Assembly (NCBI RefSeq): GCF_041146395.1
Contig: NC_090999.1
Location: forward strand, 71,801,001-71,865,000
Direction of reading: 5' to 3'
Length of the DNA stretch: 64,000 nucleotides
Source: Eulemur rufifrons
Lineage: Eukaryota > Chordata > Mammalia > Primates > Lemuridae
Position numbers and translations under genes: made by a program
In this document: piece by piece, positions 23,830 through 35,267 of the stretch
Layout of the letters: every line of letters starts with the position of its first letter
How positions within the stretch are numbered: the first letter of the stretch is position 1
Notes under the pieces: model-generated
What the model was told of the DNA's origin: nothing
Seen by the model: the letters and a program-made list of their open reading frames with translations, nothing else
Database searches by the model: none

Positions 23830-24310
23830 GCTCTTTAACACTCAGATTCTTCTGAACTCTTCGATTAAGCCCTTGGGGCTCTGGGTTTTGGTAGACACCA
23901 ACCTAGAGTTCCTTGATACCACATTAGTGACCTTTCTACCCAGGAATTATCTCAGTGTTTCCATGTTGTCTGTGTATTCATACTATTCCTCTACACTCAA
24001 AATGAGCCTCACTTCCTCTGGAGTGTCCATGATAGGACTTTGGCAATTGCCTGATCATGCTATGTAAAGTGGCTACTTCTCTCTCCAGTGCCTCAGGTAT
24101 TCCCTACAATAGTCACTTTGTTTTGACTTCCTCCACAGAACTTCTTCTTCATCTAATTGTATATTTATTTATTATTGGTTTCCCTCCACTAGAATGTAGG
24201 CTTCTTTAGGGCAGAGACTTTGTTTACTACTGCTTCTTCTGTACCCAGATCATCACCTGATATGAATGAGAGGTAAATATTAGTTGAGTGACTGACCAAA
24301 TAAATGAAGG
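23830..24310 (+). mobile_element. L2 LINE fragment with 3' end
   Basis: The right half is a good L2 tip: 'gtatatttatttattattgg', 'ctccactagaatgtaggctt', 'gggcagagactttgttta'. The upstream part ('atgctatgtaaagtggctac') fits the preceding consensus. The 5' boundary is uncertain. Confidence 0.7.
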
Positions 24311-24855
24311 GCAGAGTTTTGAGGGCCAAAAGCCTCATCACAGTCTCATCTGTGCTGAGATTAGAAACATGCATTGCCAATGAGAGTGCCTCAACTGTAA
24401 GTTACGGGTCTTCAAAGAAGACATAAAAATGAGAACCCAAACCAGGTCCTGAGATTTATGAAAATATCAATGTAATTATTTTAGATTCCATAGTTTCACA
24501 TTTGTGCTCATTGGCCCCTTCTGATAATTTACTAATATATCTGAATAAACAATTTTTGTCTGTCTTCCAGAGAAATAAGAAAAAGTGGCAGATGAAAATT
24601 GTTTTTCAAAGAGAAGAATGTAGTTCTTTGGAGAATAGTGATAGCTAACACTGGTCATAAGAATCTGTGTGACAGTTGCCTTATTCTTGGTGCTGAACTA
24701 AGCTATCCACTTCTAATGCTCAATGGTGCATCTATTGTTTGGGTATAAACTATTAATATTTATGCATTATGACCTTACTAAAATAATGTTGGTAAAACTT
24801 AACAGTTCTTTTACCATAAATCCCAGTAGAAACTAGCTTTTAATGGTGAGTCCTC
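24311..24855. other. Unassigned sequence
   Basis: No recognised repeat or exon. Confidence 0.4.
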
Positions 24856-25201
24856 TACAGACTTTTATGATTTTTTTTTTTATTATTTCAGAATATTACA
24901 GGGGTACAAATGTCAGGTTACACATATTGCCTTTGTCTGGCACATGTCAGAGGTACAAGCGTGCCCATCCCCCAGACAGTGTGCACCGCACCCATTAGGT
25001 GTGAATATACCCATCCTATTCTCCCCCTACACCTGCCCAACACCGAATGAATATTACTACTATATGTGTACATAAGTGTTGATTGATTAGTACCAATTTG
25101 ATGGTGAGTATTAGCACCTCTTGTATTATCCTGGATAGAGCTGGAGCCCATTCTATTAAGTAAAATATCACAATGGAAAAACAAGCACCATACAGACTTT
25201 T
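24856..25201 (-). mobile_element. Twin-primed (5'-inverted) L1 with perfect TSD
   Basis: TACAGACTTTT occurs at 24856-24866 and again at 25191-25201. Between them, 24871-25110 is an antisense L1 3' end: a T-rich tail, then 'ggggtacaaatgtcaggtta', 'cagtgtgcaccgcacccatt' and 'agtaccaatttgatggtgag'. From about 25111 to 25190 the sequence switches to sense ORF2/3' L1 ('tattatcctggatagagctg', 'aatggaaaaacaagcacc'). The two parts cover adjacent L1 positions, so the 5' piece was inverted on insertion. The 3' UTR is the same type as at 3143 and 29798. Confidence 0.92.
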
Positions 25202-25944
25202 GGATGAGGAAATAAATAACATGGCTGCTTCTGAGAAAGAAATATCACCACAAAAGGGAGATTGTTGCTCAATCAGGGTGAATTTAAGGATGGGAATTTA
25301 AAATGCAACAAATAATGTCAGCTGTTTAGGAATAATTGGTCAAATGAAACATTCATCTTCAGTTGAATGATTTTAGATTATGAGTCATGATTTCATCTCA
25401 AAAGTTAAATATTGCAAACCCCTGTAAATTTTATTCTAGTAAATAAAAAAAATGAGGAAAATTAAGCTGGTTAAAGTAAAAAAACATGAAAGTTGAAAGC
25501 ATTCCCATATGAAAGTTCATCTGGGGATATGAGTAGATGTGAGGTTTCAGAAAATATCTGGAGCTGATGATTCTTTCTATGTTGCTCATCATTTCTTTCT
25601 AAAAATTATGCTGCTTCCCTTATTGGAATTCTATTCTCCCTGATTTTCTTACCCAAGTCTTACCCACACTGAGGGTTTCCTTCTCTAGGAAGAAGAATTA
25701 GAATTTACACTGAGAAATTTCTTTTGTGAAATCTGTCAGACTTTATATTTCCCTATCACTCTTCTAAACTTTAGTTGTCTCATTCCTCGAGAGGATTTTA
25801 AGTAACCAGTGGGCAAGGTCCATGGTGGCTCTCTTTGTCCTCCACCTTGTCCTTTTTGGTTTCCTCCTCTTCCTCTGTTTCATTTAACTGCTGGCCCAGC
25901 GATAGAGCTGAATATGTTTTCTATTTTAAGTTGCTTAATATGGT
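25202..25944. other. Unassigned sequence
   Basis: No recognised repeat or exon. Confidence 0.4.
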
Positions 25945-26150
25945 TTGTGGAATAGGTAAAGGTTTGGAGTCAGACAGATTTGTCTTTTAATTAATTTTCT
26001 GTGACCTACTAGTTTTTGACCTTAGACAAGTTTCTTCTCTTTCTTTTTCAGTTACCTCTTTAAAACTATATACTTTTAGTGTTGTTGTGAGAATTAACCT
26101 TGATAACAGGTGTAACTTGTATGACATACAGACATGTACTCAACCATGTC
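25945..26150 (-). mobile_element. MIR SINE
   Basis: Antisense MIR landmarks in order: 'tttggagtcagacagattt', 'ttgaccttagacaagtttct', 'cagttacctctttaaaacta', 'gttgttgtgagaattaacc'. Confidence 0.75.
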
Positions 26151-27006
26151 CTATCTCTTCTTGTCATCTTGATTTTTACTCATTTGACATTGTAGGGAAT
26201 CTAATTATGTGTTTCGGTTAGGAAAAATTGTGTGAAATTCTAAATGAGACTTTTCTGACTAATCTTCGTGGTGCTACTTTGAGGTGTTTGGGAAAGTAGA
26301 TGATAAAAGGAAACAGTTAAGTAAATGGTCATTTTGGGGTAATTTCATCATCAAAAGGATATTTTTGAAAAAGCATATTTTTCCCTTTCTTTTCTTTTTC
26401 TTTCCTTTCTTTTCTTTATTCCTACTCGCCTTCTTTTTGAAAGCATAACACCTATGTCCAGAGATAAAATGCAATTTAAAAATGTTAATACTGTGGTTTA
26501 TAGAGTAGGCATACGTATACAAGTGTAATTCAATTTTATGACATCTCAGACCAAAAAAAAGGTGTCATCAAGCTCTTCCCTTGACAAACAGAAATAAGTA
26601 TGCTTAAATATTTTTGTTGACAAAGTACATTCACTAAAAAGTTGGGACTGTGAATTTGAAACTATACCTAGCTCTGACTAGGCTTATCTTGTTATCATCT
26701 CAAATTTTTATCTAATTCCAGTGGGTCAACTTGGCATTTCTTTCCTACATTTCCCACTGATGATTTACTTTTTGATAATGTACAATATTAACTTTAATTA
26801 TCCTAAACTGAATCTAATTTTGTTTCTTTCCCATATTTCTTTTTATTCAGGTATACTTGTCCAGCTTCTATGTTCTTATTTTAAATTTGCAATACCACTC
26901 AATTTATCAAGGACTGAAAATTTCATGAGCTTTCTTCCAAATCATTGCTGATGTTGGTAAATAAGACAGATTCATTTTCAGTCCTTGAATCACTTCCTGA
27001 GCTCCA
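26151..27006. other. Unassigned, with a pyrimidine tract
   Basis: A T/C-rich run occupies about 26379-26420. The rest is unrecognised AT-rich DNA. Confidence 0.4.
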
Positions 27007-27352
27007 TTTTTTTTTTTTTTTTTTTTTTTTGAGACAGAGTCTCACTCTGTTGCCCAGGCTAGAGTGAGTGCCGTGGCGTTAGCCTAGCTCACAGCAACCT
27101 CAAATTCCTGAGCTCAAGCGATCCTACTGCCTCAGCCTCCAGAGTAGCTGGGACTACAGGCATGCGCCACCATGCCCAACTAATTTTTTGTATATATATA
27201 TTTTAGTTGTCCATATAATTTCTTTCTATTTTTAGTAGAGACGGGGGTCTCACTCTTGCTCAGGCTGGTCTTGAACTCCTGACCTCGAGCGATCCACCCA
27301 CCTCGGCCTCCCAGAGTGCTAGGATTACAGGCATGAGCCACCGCGCCCGGCC
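27007..27352 (-). mobile_element. Full-length dimeric Alu, strepsirrhine type
   Basis: An antisense Alu with a T24 head (27007-27030), both monomers and a complete 'ccgcgcccggcc' end. The left arm reads 'cgtggcgttagcctagctca' and 'cagcaacctcaaattcctga', where anthropoid Alus usually read '...gatctcggctcactgcaa...'. An extra 'ttagttgtccatataatttc' segment follows the middle A/T region. These are features I associate with lemur and loris Alus. Low divergence makes it one of the youngest elements here. No clear target duplication was found. Confidence 0.92.
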
Positions 27353-29056
27353 AAATTTGACTCTAACATTATTCCTTGCATCATAATTCAGTTTAGATAA
27401 ATTCAGTTTTCCTTTTATTAAGTCAAATTTATAAGCATTTCTAACTAAAATAGCATTTTTGACATTAAAAATAAGAGGAAATCAAACTTTTTATGAACTA
27501 TCTTTTGAAAAATAAAATGTTAAATGGTTGAATTATTTTAATTTATAAAAAGGAAAATAATTTGATTTTGGATTTTACCTATTCAGCTAAGGTGGCATGA
27601 GAATATTAGAAGATGAGGAATTTTCAGGATAACTTTGTGTGGTAAATCCTTTGATCAATGAAAGGTAAATAAAAAAGCTTTTATTCTTAGATCTACATCT
27701 AATTACAGTAGTTGTGAATCTGGATATGACAAAGTTTTCGGTTTTCCTGCTTCCCACGCTTGGTGTTGACTATGGGGGAAAAAGCAGCATTCATTTGGGG
27801 CTGATTACATTATGGATACAGGGACCAAATTCCAACGTCTCTCTTCCTATAATTACATTTTCACCTCCTCATGCGGTGCACACCTGTGCCTTGTTGGCAA
27901 TTGTACTCAATGGGAAGTCACACATCACATAGCTCCAGTAAGGGAGGAAATTAGTTTCTTGCAATATGTGTCCTTTCAGATGACACTGGATGTTTCTCAC
28001 TGAAGTTCTGCAAACTAAATAAATAAAAAGCCAGGAAAAAAACTTTGAACAGAATTCAGTACCAGAGAGTGTCTGGCATGAAGGGTAACAGATTTGCATG
28101 CCATGGGTGATGGAATCATACTGACTTTAGTAAATGCTCATGTCTCATTTTATTTAAAGTTTAATAACAACTCAAGGAAGTAAGGTTTAGAATAAAATTA
28201 TGTATACTAACTCTACACTTTGCATGAATTTTCAGGCTGGCTCAGCTGAACAATAGGATGTGGCAGTCTGTTCATCTGCCACGAGTTCAACATTATCTTC
28301 CCGTGTCCCACCCCCACCCAGCCTTATTGGAAATGTTCTGTAGCTGGGTGACTTTTCCACTGTAAAACTTTGTCTAAATTTCTCCTCTAAAGTCAATTTC
28401 ATCTTGAGCTCTGGGGATTGTTATTTTGTTGGATATTCTTCCGCTTCTTAGATATTTATTCTTTTTATTTTTTTTTTAACAGTTATTAGCTACTTTCAGG
28501 CAATCTTCTCTGTGACTTAGTTTTATATGTTTACTATTTGGACCATGATTTTTTTGAATGTGTTCCTCTACCTCTTTGATACAATAAATGTCTGTGTCTA
28601 AGGGGAAACTACTACATTTGTATATTTATTATCAGATTTGGATTACTCAATAACAGATTAGAGAGATTATTAGAGCATAGCAAAGAAGAGAATCAGTCAA
28701 AATTTTATATGAAATCATGGATATTTCACAAATAAATATAAAAGTAGTCATAATTAGAAAAATGGGAACTTTCATGGAATTTTTTACATTCTTTTTATGA
28801 TTTACTATTGATTTTATTTGAAATTACATTTGAAGGGGACTGTGAAATTTCTTATAAGTCTTAAGTCCTTGAATAATTTTAATCTGATCCTTTTCATACA
28901 CTCTCCTAACCAGTATTTTTTCTTCTTTCCAAGTTCCTAGATTTTAGAAAAAAGAAAGCTATTTTTTCCTCTCCTAACATCTACCTTCCCTCACCTCCCT
29001 TTTATGAAGCAGGCTGTTGTGAGCAGCAAAGAGAGTTCAGAAATCTTGATCTGTAT
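27353..29056. other. Unassigned, single-copy-like
   Basis: No recognised repeat. Overlapping frames on both strands at 27714-28099 (63-76 codons) show no recognisable product. Confidence 0.4.
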
Positions 29057-29797
29057 CAAGAGTTGGCGAACTATGGCTCATAAACCAAATCCAGACCAAC
29101 ACCTCTTAGTGTATGTCCTGACTGCTAAGGGGAATTTTACACCTTCTTATGGTTGAAAAAAATCAAAAGAAAAACAATATTATTTTATGAAAAATAAAAA
29201 TTATATAGAATTGGGAGTCTTCCATTTCCAGGGAGATGGTATAGATGAACTTTTAAATATTCTTCCCATTAAGTACATCTAAAAACATTGTATATAGAAC
29301 AAACATAAGAAGACCCTGAAAGATGGAGAGAAAAAGACCTACCAACTAGGGATCTCAGGATCCAAGAAATAACATCATGATATGTTCTTTGGGTTTTTTT
29401 TTTTGGTTTTGTTTTTTGTTTTTCTTGCATGATATATTCCATATTTGGAGCTAAAGAAGCCAGCAACCCAGAATTGTTAATGGCCAGGGAAAAGCAATCA
29501 CCACCACAACAAAAGCCTACTCTTTCTAGGTAAACCAGTAAAGAAACAACCTATAAAGACAGAAAACTTTTAGACAATAACTGCTATACTCCAGCCAAAC
29601 ACCATGAAAAATTGTAGCCCAACTCCCAATCTTGTCTGCAAAGACAGGAAAAAGAAAATAGAAACATAAAAAAAAAATGGAGAAAAAAACATCATCAATA
29701 AGATCTTTTTTTTTGACAGGTGAGAATCTGAATTTTATTCAGAGCAAATCATTGCCCCACGTCAGGGACTACTTGAGTCATAAATTATCCTATTGTT

Positions 29798-31262
29798 TTT
29801 CCTTTTTTTTCCTTTCTTTTTCTTTTTTTAAATTATTTTCTTTAATTTCAAAATATTATGGGAGTATAAACATTTTGGTTACATATAATGCCTTTGCCTC
29901 ACCCAAGCCAGAGCTCCAAGAATTCCCTTTCCCCATACAGTGTGCTCTGCACCCATTAGTTGTAAGTTTACTCACTGCCTCTACCCACCTTCCACTGACT
30001 AACACCCGATGAATATTACTTCCAAGTAAGCACCTTAGTGTTGATCAGTTAGTACCAATTTAATGTCGAGTACATGTGGTGAATGTTTTTCCATCTTTGT
30101 AGTACCTCACTTCAAAGGATGGGCTCCAGCTCTACCCAGGATAGTATAAGAGGTGCTAGATCACCATTGTTTTTTGTAGTTGAGTAGTATTCCATGGTAT
30201 GCATATACCACAATTTATTAATCCACTCATGGATTGGTGGGCACTTGGGTTGTTTCCACATCTTTGCAATTGTGAATTGTGCTGCTATAAACATTTGAGT
30301 GCAGATGTCTTTATTATAGAATGTCTTTTTTTCCTTTGGGTAGATGCCTAGTAGTGGAATTTCTGGATCAAGTGGTGTTTCTATTTTTCATTCTTTGAGA
30401 TATCTCCAAATTACTTTCCACAGGGGCTGAACTAATTTGCAGTCCCACCAGCAGTGTAAGAGTGTTCCAATCTCTCCACAGCCACACCAGCATTTGTTGT
30501 TTTGGAACTCTTTCATAAAGGTCATTCTCACTGGAGTTAGGTGATATCTCATTGTGCTTTTGATTTGCACTTCCCTGATGATTAGAGATGTTGAAATTTG
30601 ATTTTCAGCATGACTGTTACTGGTGTATATGAATGCCATTGATTTCTGTGTATTGATTTTGTATCCTGAGACTTTACTAAATTCACTTATCAATTCCAGG
30701 AGTCTCTTGGTTGAATCCTTGGGATTATCTGGATATAATATCATATCATTATCAGAGAGTGAGAACTTGACCTCTTGTGCCCCAATCTGGACACGCTCTC
30801 TTGTCTGATTACTCTGGCAAGGACTTCCAGCACTATGTCGAATAGAAGTAGCGATACTGAACAACCTTGTCTGGTTCTCATTCTAAGCAGGAATGCTTTC
30901 AATTTTTCCCCATTTAGTATGATATTGGCTGTGGGTTTATCATATATGGCTTTAATAATTTTAAGGTATGACCCACGTATATCTATTTTGTTAAAGTTTT
31001 TATCATAAAAGTGTACTGGATTTTGTCAAATGCTTTTTCTGTGTCTATTGAGAGAATTATATGGTCTTTGTTCTTGCTTTTATTTATGTGGTGAATTGCA
31101 TTTATAGATTTGTATATGTTGAACCATCCTTACATCTCAGGGATAAAGCCCACCTGGTCATGATGAATTATTTTTTCGATGTGCAGTTTAATTTGGTTTG
31201 CTGAGATTTTGTTGAGGATTTTTGCATCTATATTCATGAGGGATATTGGTCTGTAGTTTTCT
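29798..31262 (-). mobile_element. Younger L1 nested antisense, with internal deletion
   Basis: A T-rich tail at the left, then an antisense 3' UTR of the same type as 24871. Then comes ORF2 with long readable frames, for example 30112-30294 on the minus strand, the ORF2 C-terminal tail. At about 30603 the sequence jumps from the C-terminal domain directly into the reverse-transcriptase domain ('actgttactggtgtatatga'), so roughly 1 kb of ORF2 is missing. The 5' end is truncated at 31262 ('gatattggtctgtagttttc'). It is less diverged than its host L1. No target duplication was found. Confidence 0.85.
30388..30864 (-). pseudogene. L1 ORF2 deletion-fusion open frame, 158 codons
   Basis: The longest frame in the window. 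From the ATG at 30864, residues 1-30 are a frameshifted lead. Residues about 31-88 are the part of the L1 reverse transcriptase just after the active-site loop; the catalytic FADD position reads SDND here. Residues about 89-158 are the ORF2 C-terminal domain, including its Cys/His cluster near residues 124-142. The join at residue 88 coincides with the internal deletion at about 30603. It lacks endonuclease and most of RT, so it is non-functional as a retroelement enzyme. There is no sign of a promoter. Confidence 0.8.
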
Positions 31263-33017
31263 AATCAACATTAATAGAATCTTACACTGAAAAAGCAGAA
31301 TACACATTCTTTTCAAGCATCCAATGAACATATAACAATACAGACCTTTTTCTGGGCATAAAACAAACTTCATTAAATTTAAAAGTATTGAAATTATCCA
31401 TAACTATGCCAATAGTGATAAGGAGTTACACAAAGTATTAAAATCAAATGGCCACCTTTAGTGTTTTTAGCTCATGTAGCTCTCTCATGTTCATGTTGGC
31501 ATCACACAGATATCTGTCAATATCAATATTATATCACAATCTCCAGTGTTTTACTGCAGTGTTTCCAGACAATAGTGTATGTTATAGATTCAGCCCCAGC
31601 TCTTCCCAATCATACTCATTTAAACATTTAGAGACTAAGCAACACACTTCCAAATAATGTATAGGTCAAGAAAGAAGATTCAATAGGAATTTAAAAAGTT
31701 GGGTTGACTGAAAGTTAAAAGACAAAAAGCCAGATTTGTGGGACATAGCTAAAGCAGTTCTGAGAGGGAAATTTATAACACTAAAAGCTTAAATTAGGTA
31801 AGAAGAAAAGTCTTAAACCAATAATCTAAGCTCCAATATCAAGAACCTAGAAAAAGAGACAAAATTAAACCCAAAGCAAGGAGAAGGAAAGAAATGAAAA
31901 GAAACTATGAGATAATATCCTTCATGAATACAGACACAATGATGCTTAGCAAAATGTTAGGAAATAGAATTGAACAATACATAAAAAATTATATAACATG
32001 ACCAAGAGGGGTTTGTTACTGAGATGTAAGTTTGGTTCATTATATAAAAATAAATCAATATGGTTCACCATGTTATCAGACTAAAGAAGAAAAATTATAT
32101 GGTCATATCAAATGATGCAGAAAGAAAATTTGACAAAATTCATTAATTATTAAAAAAAAAACCCAGAAATTTAGGAATAGAGAACTTCTTCTGTTTGATC
32201 ATGTACAATAACCCTACAGCTAACATTATGGTGAAAGTGAAAGACTGAATGCTTTCTTCCTTAAATCAGAAATGAGGTAAGAATATCCACTTTTACCCCT
32301 CTTATTTGAAAATAAGACTGGACATTTTAGCCAGTGTGGTAAAGCCTGAAAAAGAAATAGCGTACAGATCTGAAAGAAAGAAATAAAACTACCTTATTTG
32401 AAGATTCCATGATTGTCTACATAAAAATCCCAAGAAATCTAACAGAAAGGCTCCTAGAATTAATAAGCAGGTTTATCAAAGTTGCAGGATACAAGAAAAA
32501 CATAAAAATCAATTGTATTTCTATGTACTAGCAATAAACCTGTGGACACCAAAATTAAAAATATGATTTATAGTACCATTTACAGAAAACCATTAAAAAA
32601 TACTTAGGTGCAAATTTAACAAAACATGTACAGGACTTGTGTGCTAGATACTACAAAACACTGATGAAAAAAATAAAAGATCTAAATAAATGGAGGGACA
32701 TATTAAGTTCTTCGGTTAGAAGATTGAACATAGTAGAGATGTCAATTCTCCTCAAATTATATAAAGGTTTAATGTAATTCCTACTAAAATCTCAGCAACT
32801 TTCTGTAGATATAAACAAAATTGCTCCAAAACGTACATGGAAAGAAAAGGAATAGCTAAAACAATTTTTACAAAGAAGAATAAAGGAGTACAAGATTTTA
32901 AGACTTTTTATATAGCTATAATAATCAAGACTGTGTGGCATTGGCAGAAGGATAGACACAGACCAATGGAATAAAGTAGGAAACCCAGAAATAAGCCACA
33001 GAATTATACTCATCTGA

Positions 33018-33334
33018 TTTTTTTTTTTTTTTCTTTTTTGAAGACAGGGTCTTGCTCCGTTTACTGGGCTAGAGTGCAGTGGCATCATCATAGCTCACTG
33101 CAACCTCCAGCTCCTGGTCTCAAGCAATCCTCCTGCCTCAGCCTCTAAAGTATCTGGGACTAAAGGCACATGTCACCATGCCTGGCTAATTTTCCTTTTT
33201 TTTTTTTTTTTTTTTGGTAGAGATGGGATCTTGCTTGTTGCCCAGGCTGGTCTTGAACTCCTGGCTTCAGGTGACCTTCCCGCCTTGTCCTCCCAAAGTG
33301 TTAGGATTATAGGCGTGAGTCACCACACCCCTCC
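33018..33334 (-). mobile_element. Older Alu (AluJ-like) inside the L1
   Basis: An antisense dimeric Alu with a T-rich head. The left monomer holds 'gtgcagtggcatcatcatag' and 'ctcactgcaacctccagctc'. A T-rich middle (about 33198-33215) separates a right monomer ending 'ggcgtgagtcaccacacccc'. The ORF2 sequence around it (left 'catctgat', right 'aactgata') reads as two copies of the same L1 site, consistent with a target duplication. More diverged than the Alu at 27007. Confidence 0.88.
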
Positions 33335-34911
33335 TTAACTGATATTTGACAATGAAGTATAAGCAGTTAAGTATAGGAAGGATAATCTTTTGAACAAATG
33401 GTGCTGGAAAAATTGAACATCCATAAGTGAAAAAAAAAAAAAAAGCAAAAATGAATCTCAACTTAAACCTCCTGCCTCATACACAAATTAACTCAAAATG
33501 GATAATGGACTTAAATATAAACTAAAACTATAAAACAGTAAACGTTATATTTTATAAAACTATAAAATATTTTTAGAAAAAACTAAAAAGAAGATCTTCT
33601 AGATCTAGGGGTAGGTCAATAATTCTTGGGTGTGACACTAAAATCACAATGTATAAAAAAATCAATAAATTTGATTCCATCAAAATTGAAAAGTTTTGCT
33701 CTGTAAAAAAGACAAGCTACAGGCTGGAAGAAGATGTGAAAACCATATGTTTGACAAAGGATTAGCATCAAAAATACTTGAAGAACTTTCAGAATTCAGT
33801 GATAAAATCTAATTAAAAATAGACAAAAGAAATGAATAAACATTTTATTGAAGAGGATATATTATTTTATGTAACTTAAGCACATGAAAAGATGTTCAAC
33901 ATCATTACTGATTAGGAAAATACAAATTAAAGCTACAACGAGATATTAATATACGAGTGCTAAAATAAAAAACAGTGATAACACCAAATGTTTTCAAGGA
34001 TGCAGAGAAATTGAATCACTGATACATTACTGGTGGTAATATAAAATGAGACAACTAGCATGGAAAAGAATGTGGTAGTTTCTTAAAAAACTTAACACGC
34101 AGCTACTAAACTACTGTGCAATTGCACTGCTACACATTTATTACATAGAATTCAAAACTTACTCTTACACAAACATCTAAACATGATTGTTCACAGTGTT
34201 TTATTCCTAATAGCTCAAAATCGGAAATAACACAAATATCCTTTAATGAATGAACGGTTAAACAAACTGTGGTACATCCCATACCACTCATTACTACTGA
34301 ACAATAAAAAGGAACAAACTATTGATACATGCAACAGTTCGGATAGATCTCCAAAAAAGTATGCTGAATAAAAATAGCTAATCGCAAAAGGTTGTATGAT
34401 TTGTATAACAGTTTTGAAATGACAAAATTCTAGAAATGAAGAATAGATTAGTGGTTGCTAGGGGTTAAATTTGGGGAAAGGGAAAATGAGTGTAGTTATA
34501 AAAGGGCAATGGGAGGGTTCGTTGTGGTGATGGAAATGTTCTGTACGTTGACTGTATTAATCAATATCCTAGTTGCTATATTGTACCATCATTTTGCAAG
34601 ATGTTACCACTGGGGAAATAAGGCAAAGTGTATATGGACTCTTTCTGTGTTGTTAATGCTTGCAACTTCAGTCTGTCTACAGTTATCCCAAAATAAACAT
34701 TAGAAAATTATAGGAATCTCAAATTTTAACATCCATAAATAGCATGTTATTGGTACACAGTCATACTCATTTGTTTATGTATCATCCGTATATGCTTTTG
34801 TGTTACAATGGCAGAGTTAAGTAGTTGCTACAGAGACTTTATGGCCTGCAAAGCCTAAATGATTACTCTCTGGGTCCTTATAGATACCATTTTCCAAATC
34901 CTGATCTATGT

Positions 34912-35267
34912 GACGAAGTTTCCGCATTCATCTCTGCTTCAGCAGCTGTGTTTTTTGCCAAGATTTCATAACATTTCTTTGATGTCTCAGTCCTGACCCA
35001 GACTTGCCGCTGGTCATGTCTTCAGGAAGAGAATGTAATGAGCTTCTGGTCAGTGCTCTGCTGTCAGCTTCATTTCTAGTTCAGTCCAGAGCTCACCTTG
35101 TATTGTTGGTCTGAAGACTCCTCTTTTCCTTTATTCCTAAGGACAGCCTTTGCATTGTATCCCATTTTAAACAGGTGATTCCTGGGTGTCTGTCTTGAGA
35201 ACATTTTTTTTTTTTTTTGGTAGATTTGTTTGTTTTTGAAACATGGAAAATACCTTGTTCTGGATTT
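34912..35267. other. Unassigned sequence
   Basis: No recognised repeat apart from a T11 run at about 35208. Confidence 0.4.

Larger units (their letters stand above)
29213..34702 (+). mobile_element. Old L1 (L1MA/L1MB-like) inserted in the hAT element
   Basis: Both ends are set by a near-duplicate AAAATTATATAGAAT (29197-29211) / GAAAATTATAGGAAT (34703-34717). ORF2 is readable from about 31263: the endonuclease-region block 'cattcttttcaagcatccaa', then 'gtgggacatagctaaagcag', then 'ttaataagcaggtttatcaa', then 'gtgtggcattggcag'. The 3' UTR follows ('gtggttgctaggggttaaat', 'caagatgttaccactgggg'), ending in AATAAA. Stops and indels are frequent, and about 1 kb of ORF2 appears missing near 31905. 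The leftmost 600 bp is A-rich and may be 5' UTR. It carries the L1 at 29798-31262 and the Alu at 33018. Confidence 0.8.
29057..34903. mobile_element. hAT-type DNA transposon split by a 5.5-kb L1
   Basis: The left part (29057-29212) starts CAAGAGTTGGCGAACTATGG. The right part (about 34703-34903) holds 'acaatggcagagttaagtag', 'atggcctgcaaagcctaaat' and an end reading CCAAATCCTG. In the undisturbed family these are contiguous halves of one element with inverted ends CAGGGGT..GGCAAAC. Flanking octamers ATCTGTAT (29049-29056) and ATCTATGT (34904-34911) agree at 6 of 8 positions, fitting the 8-bp duplication of hAT elements. I do not recall the Repbase name with certainty. Confidence 0.75.
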
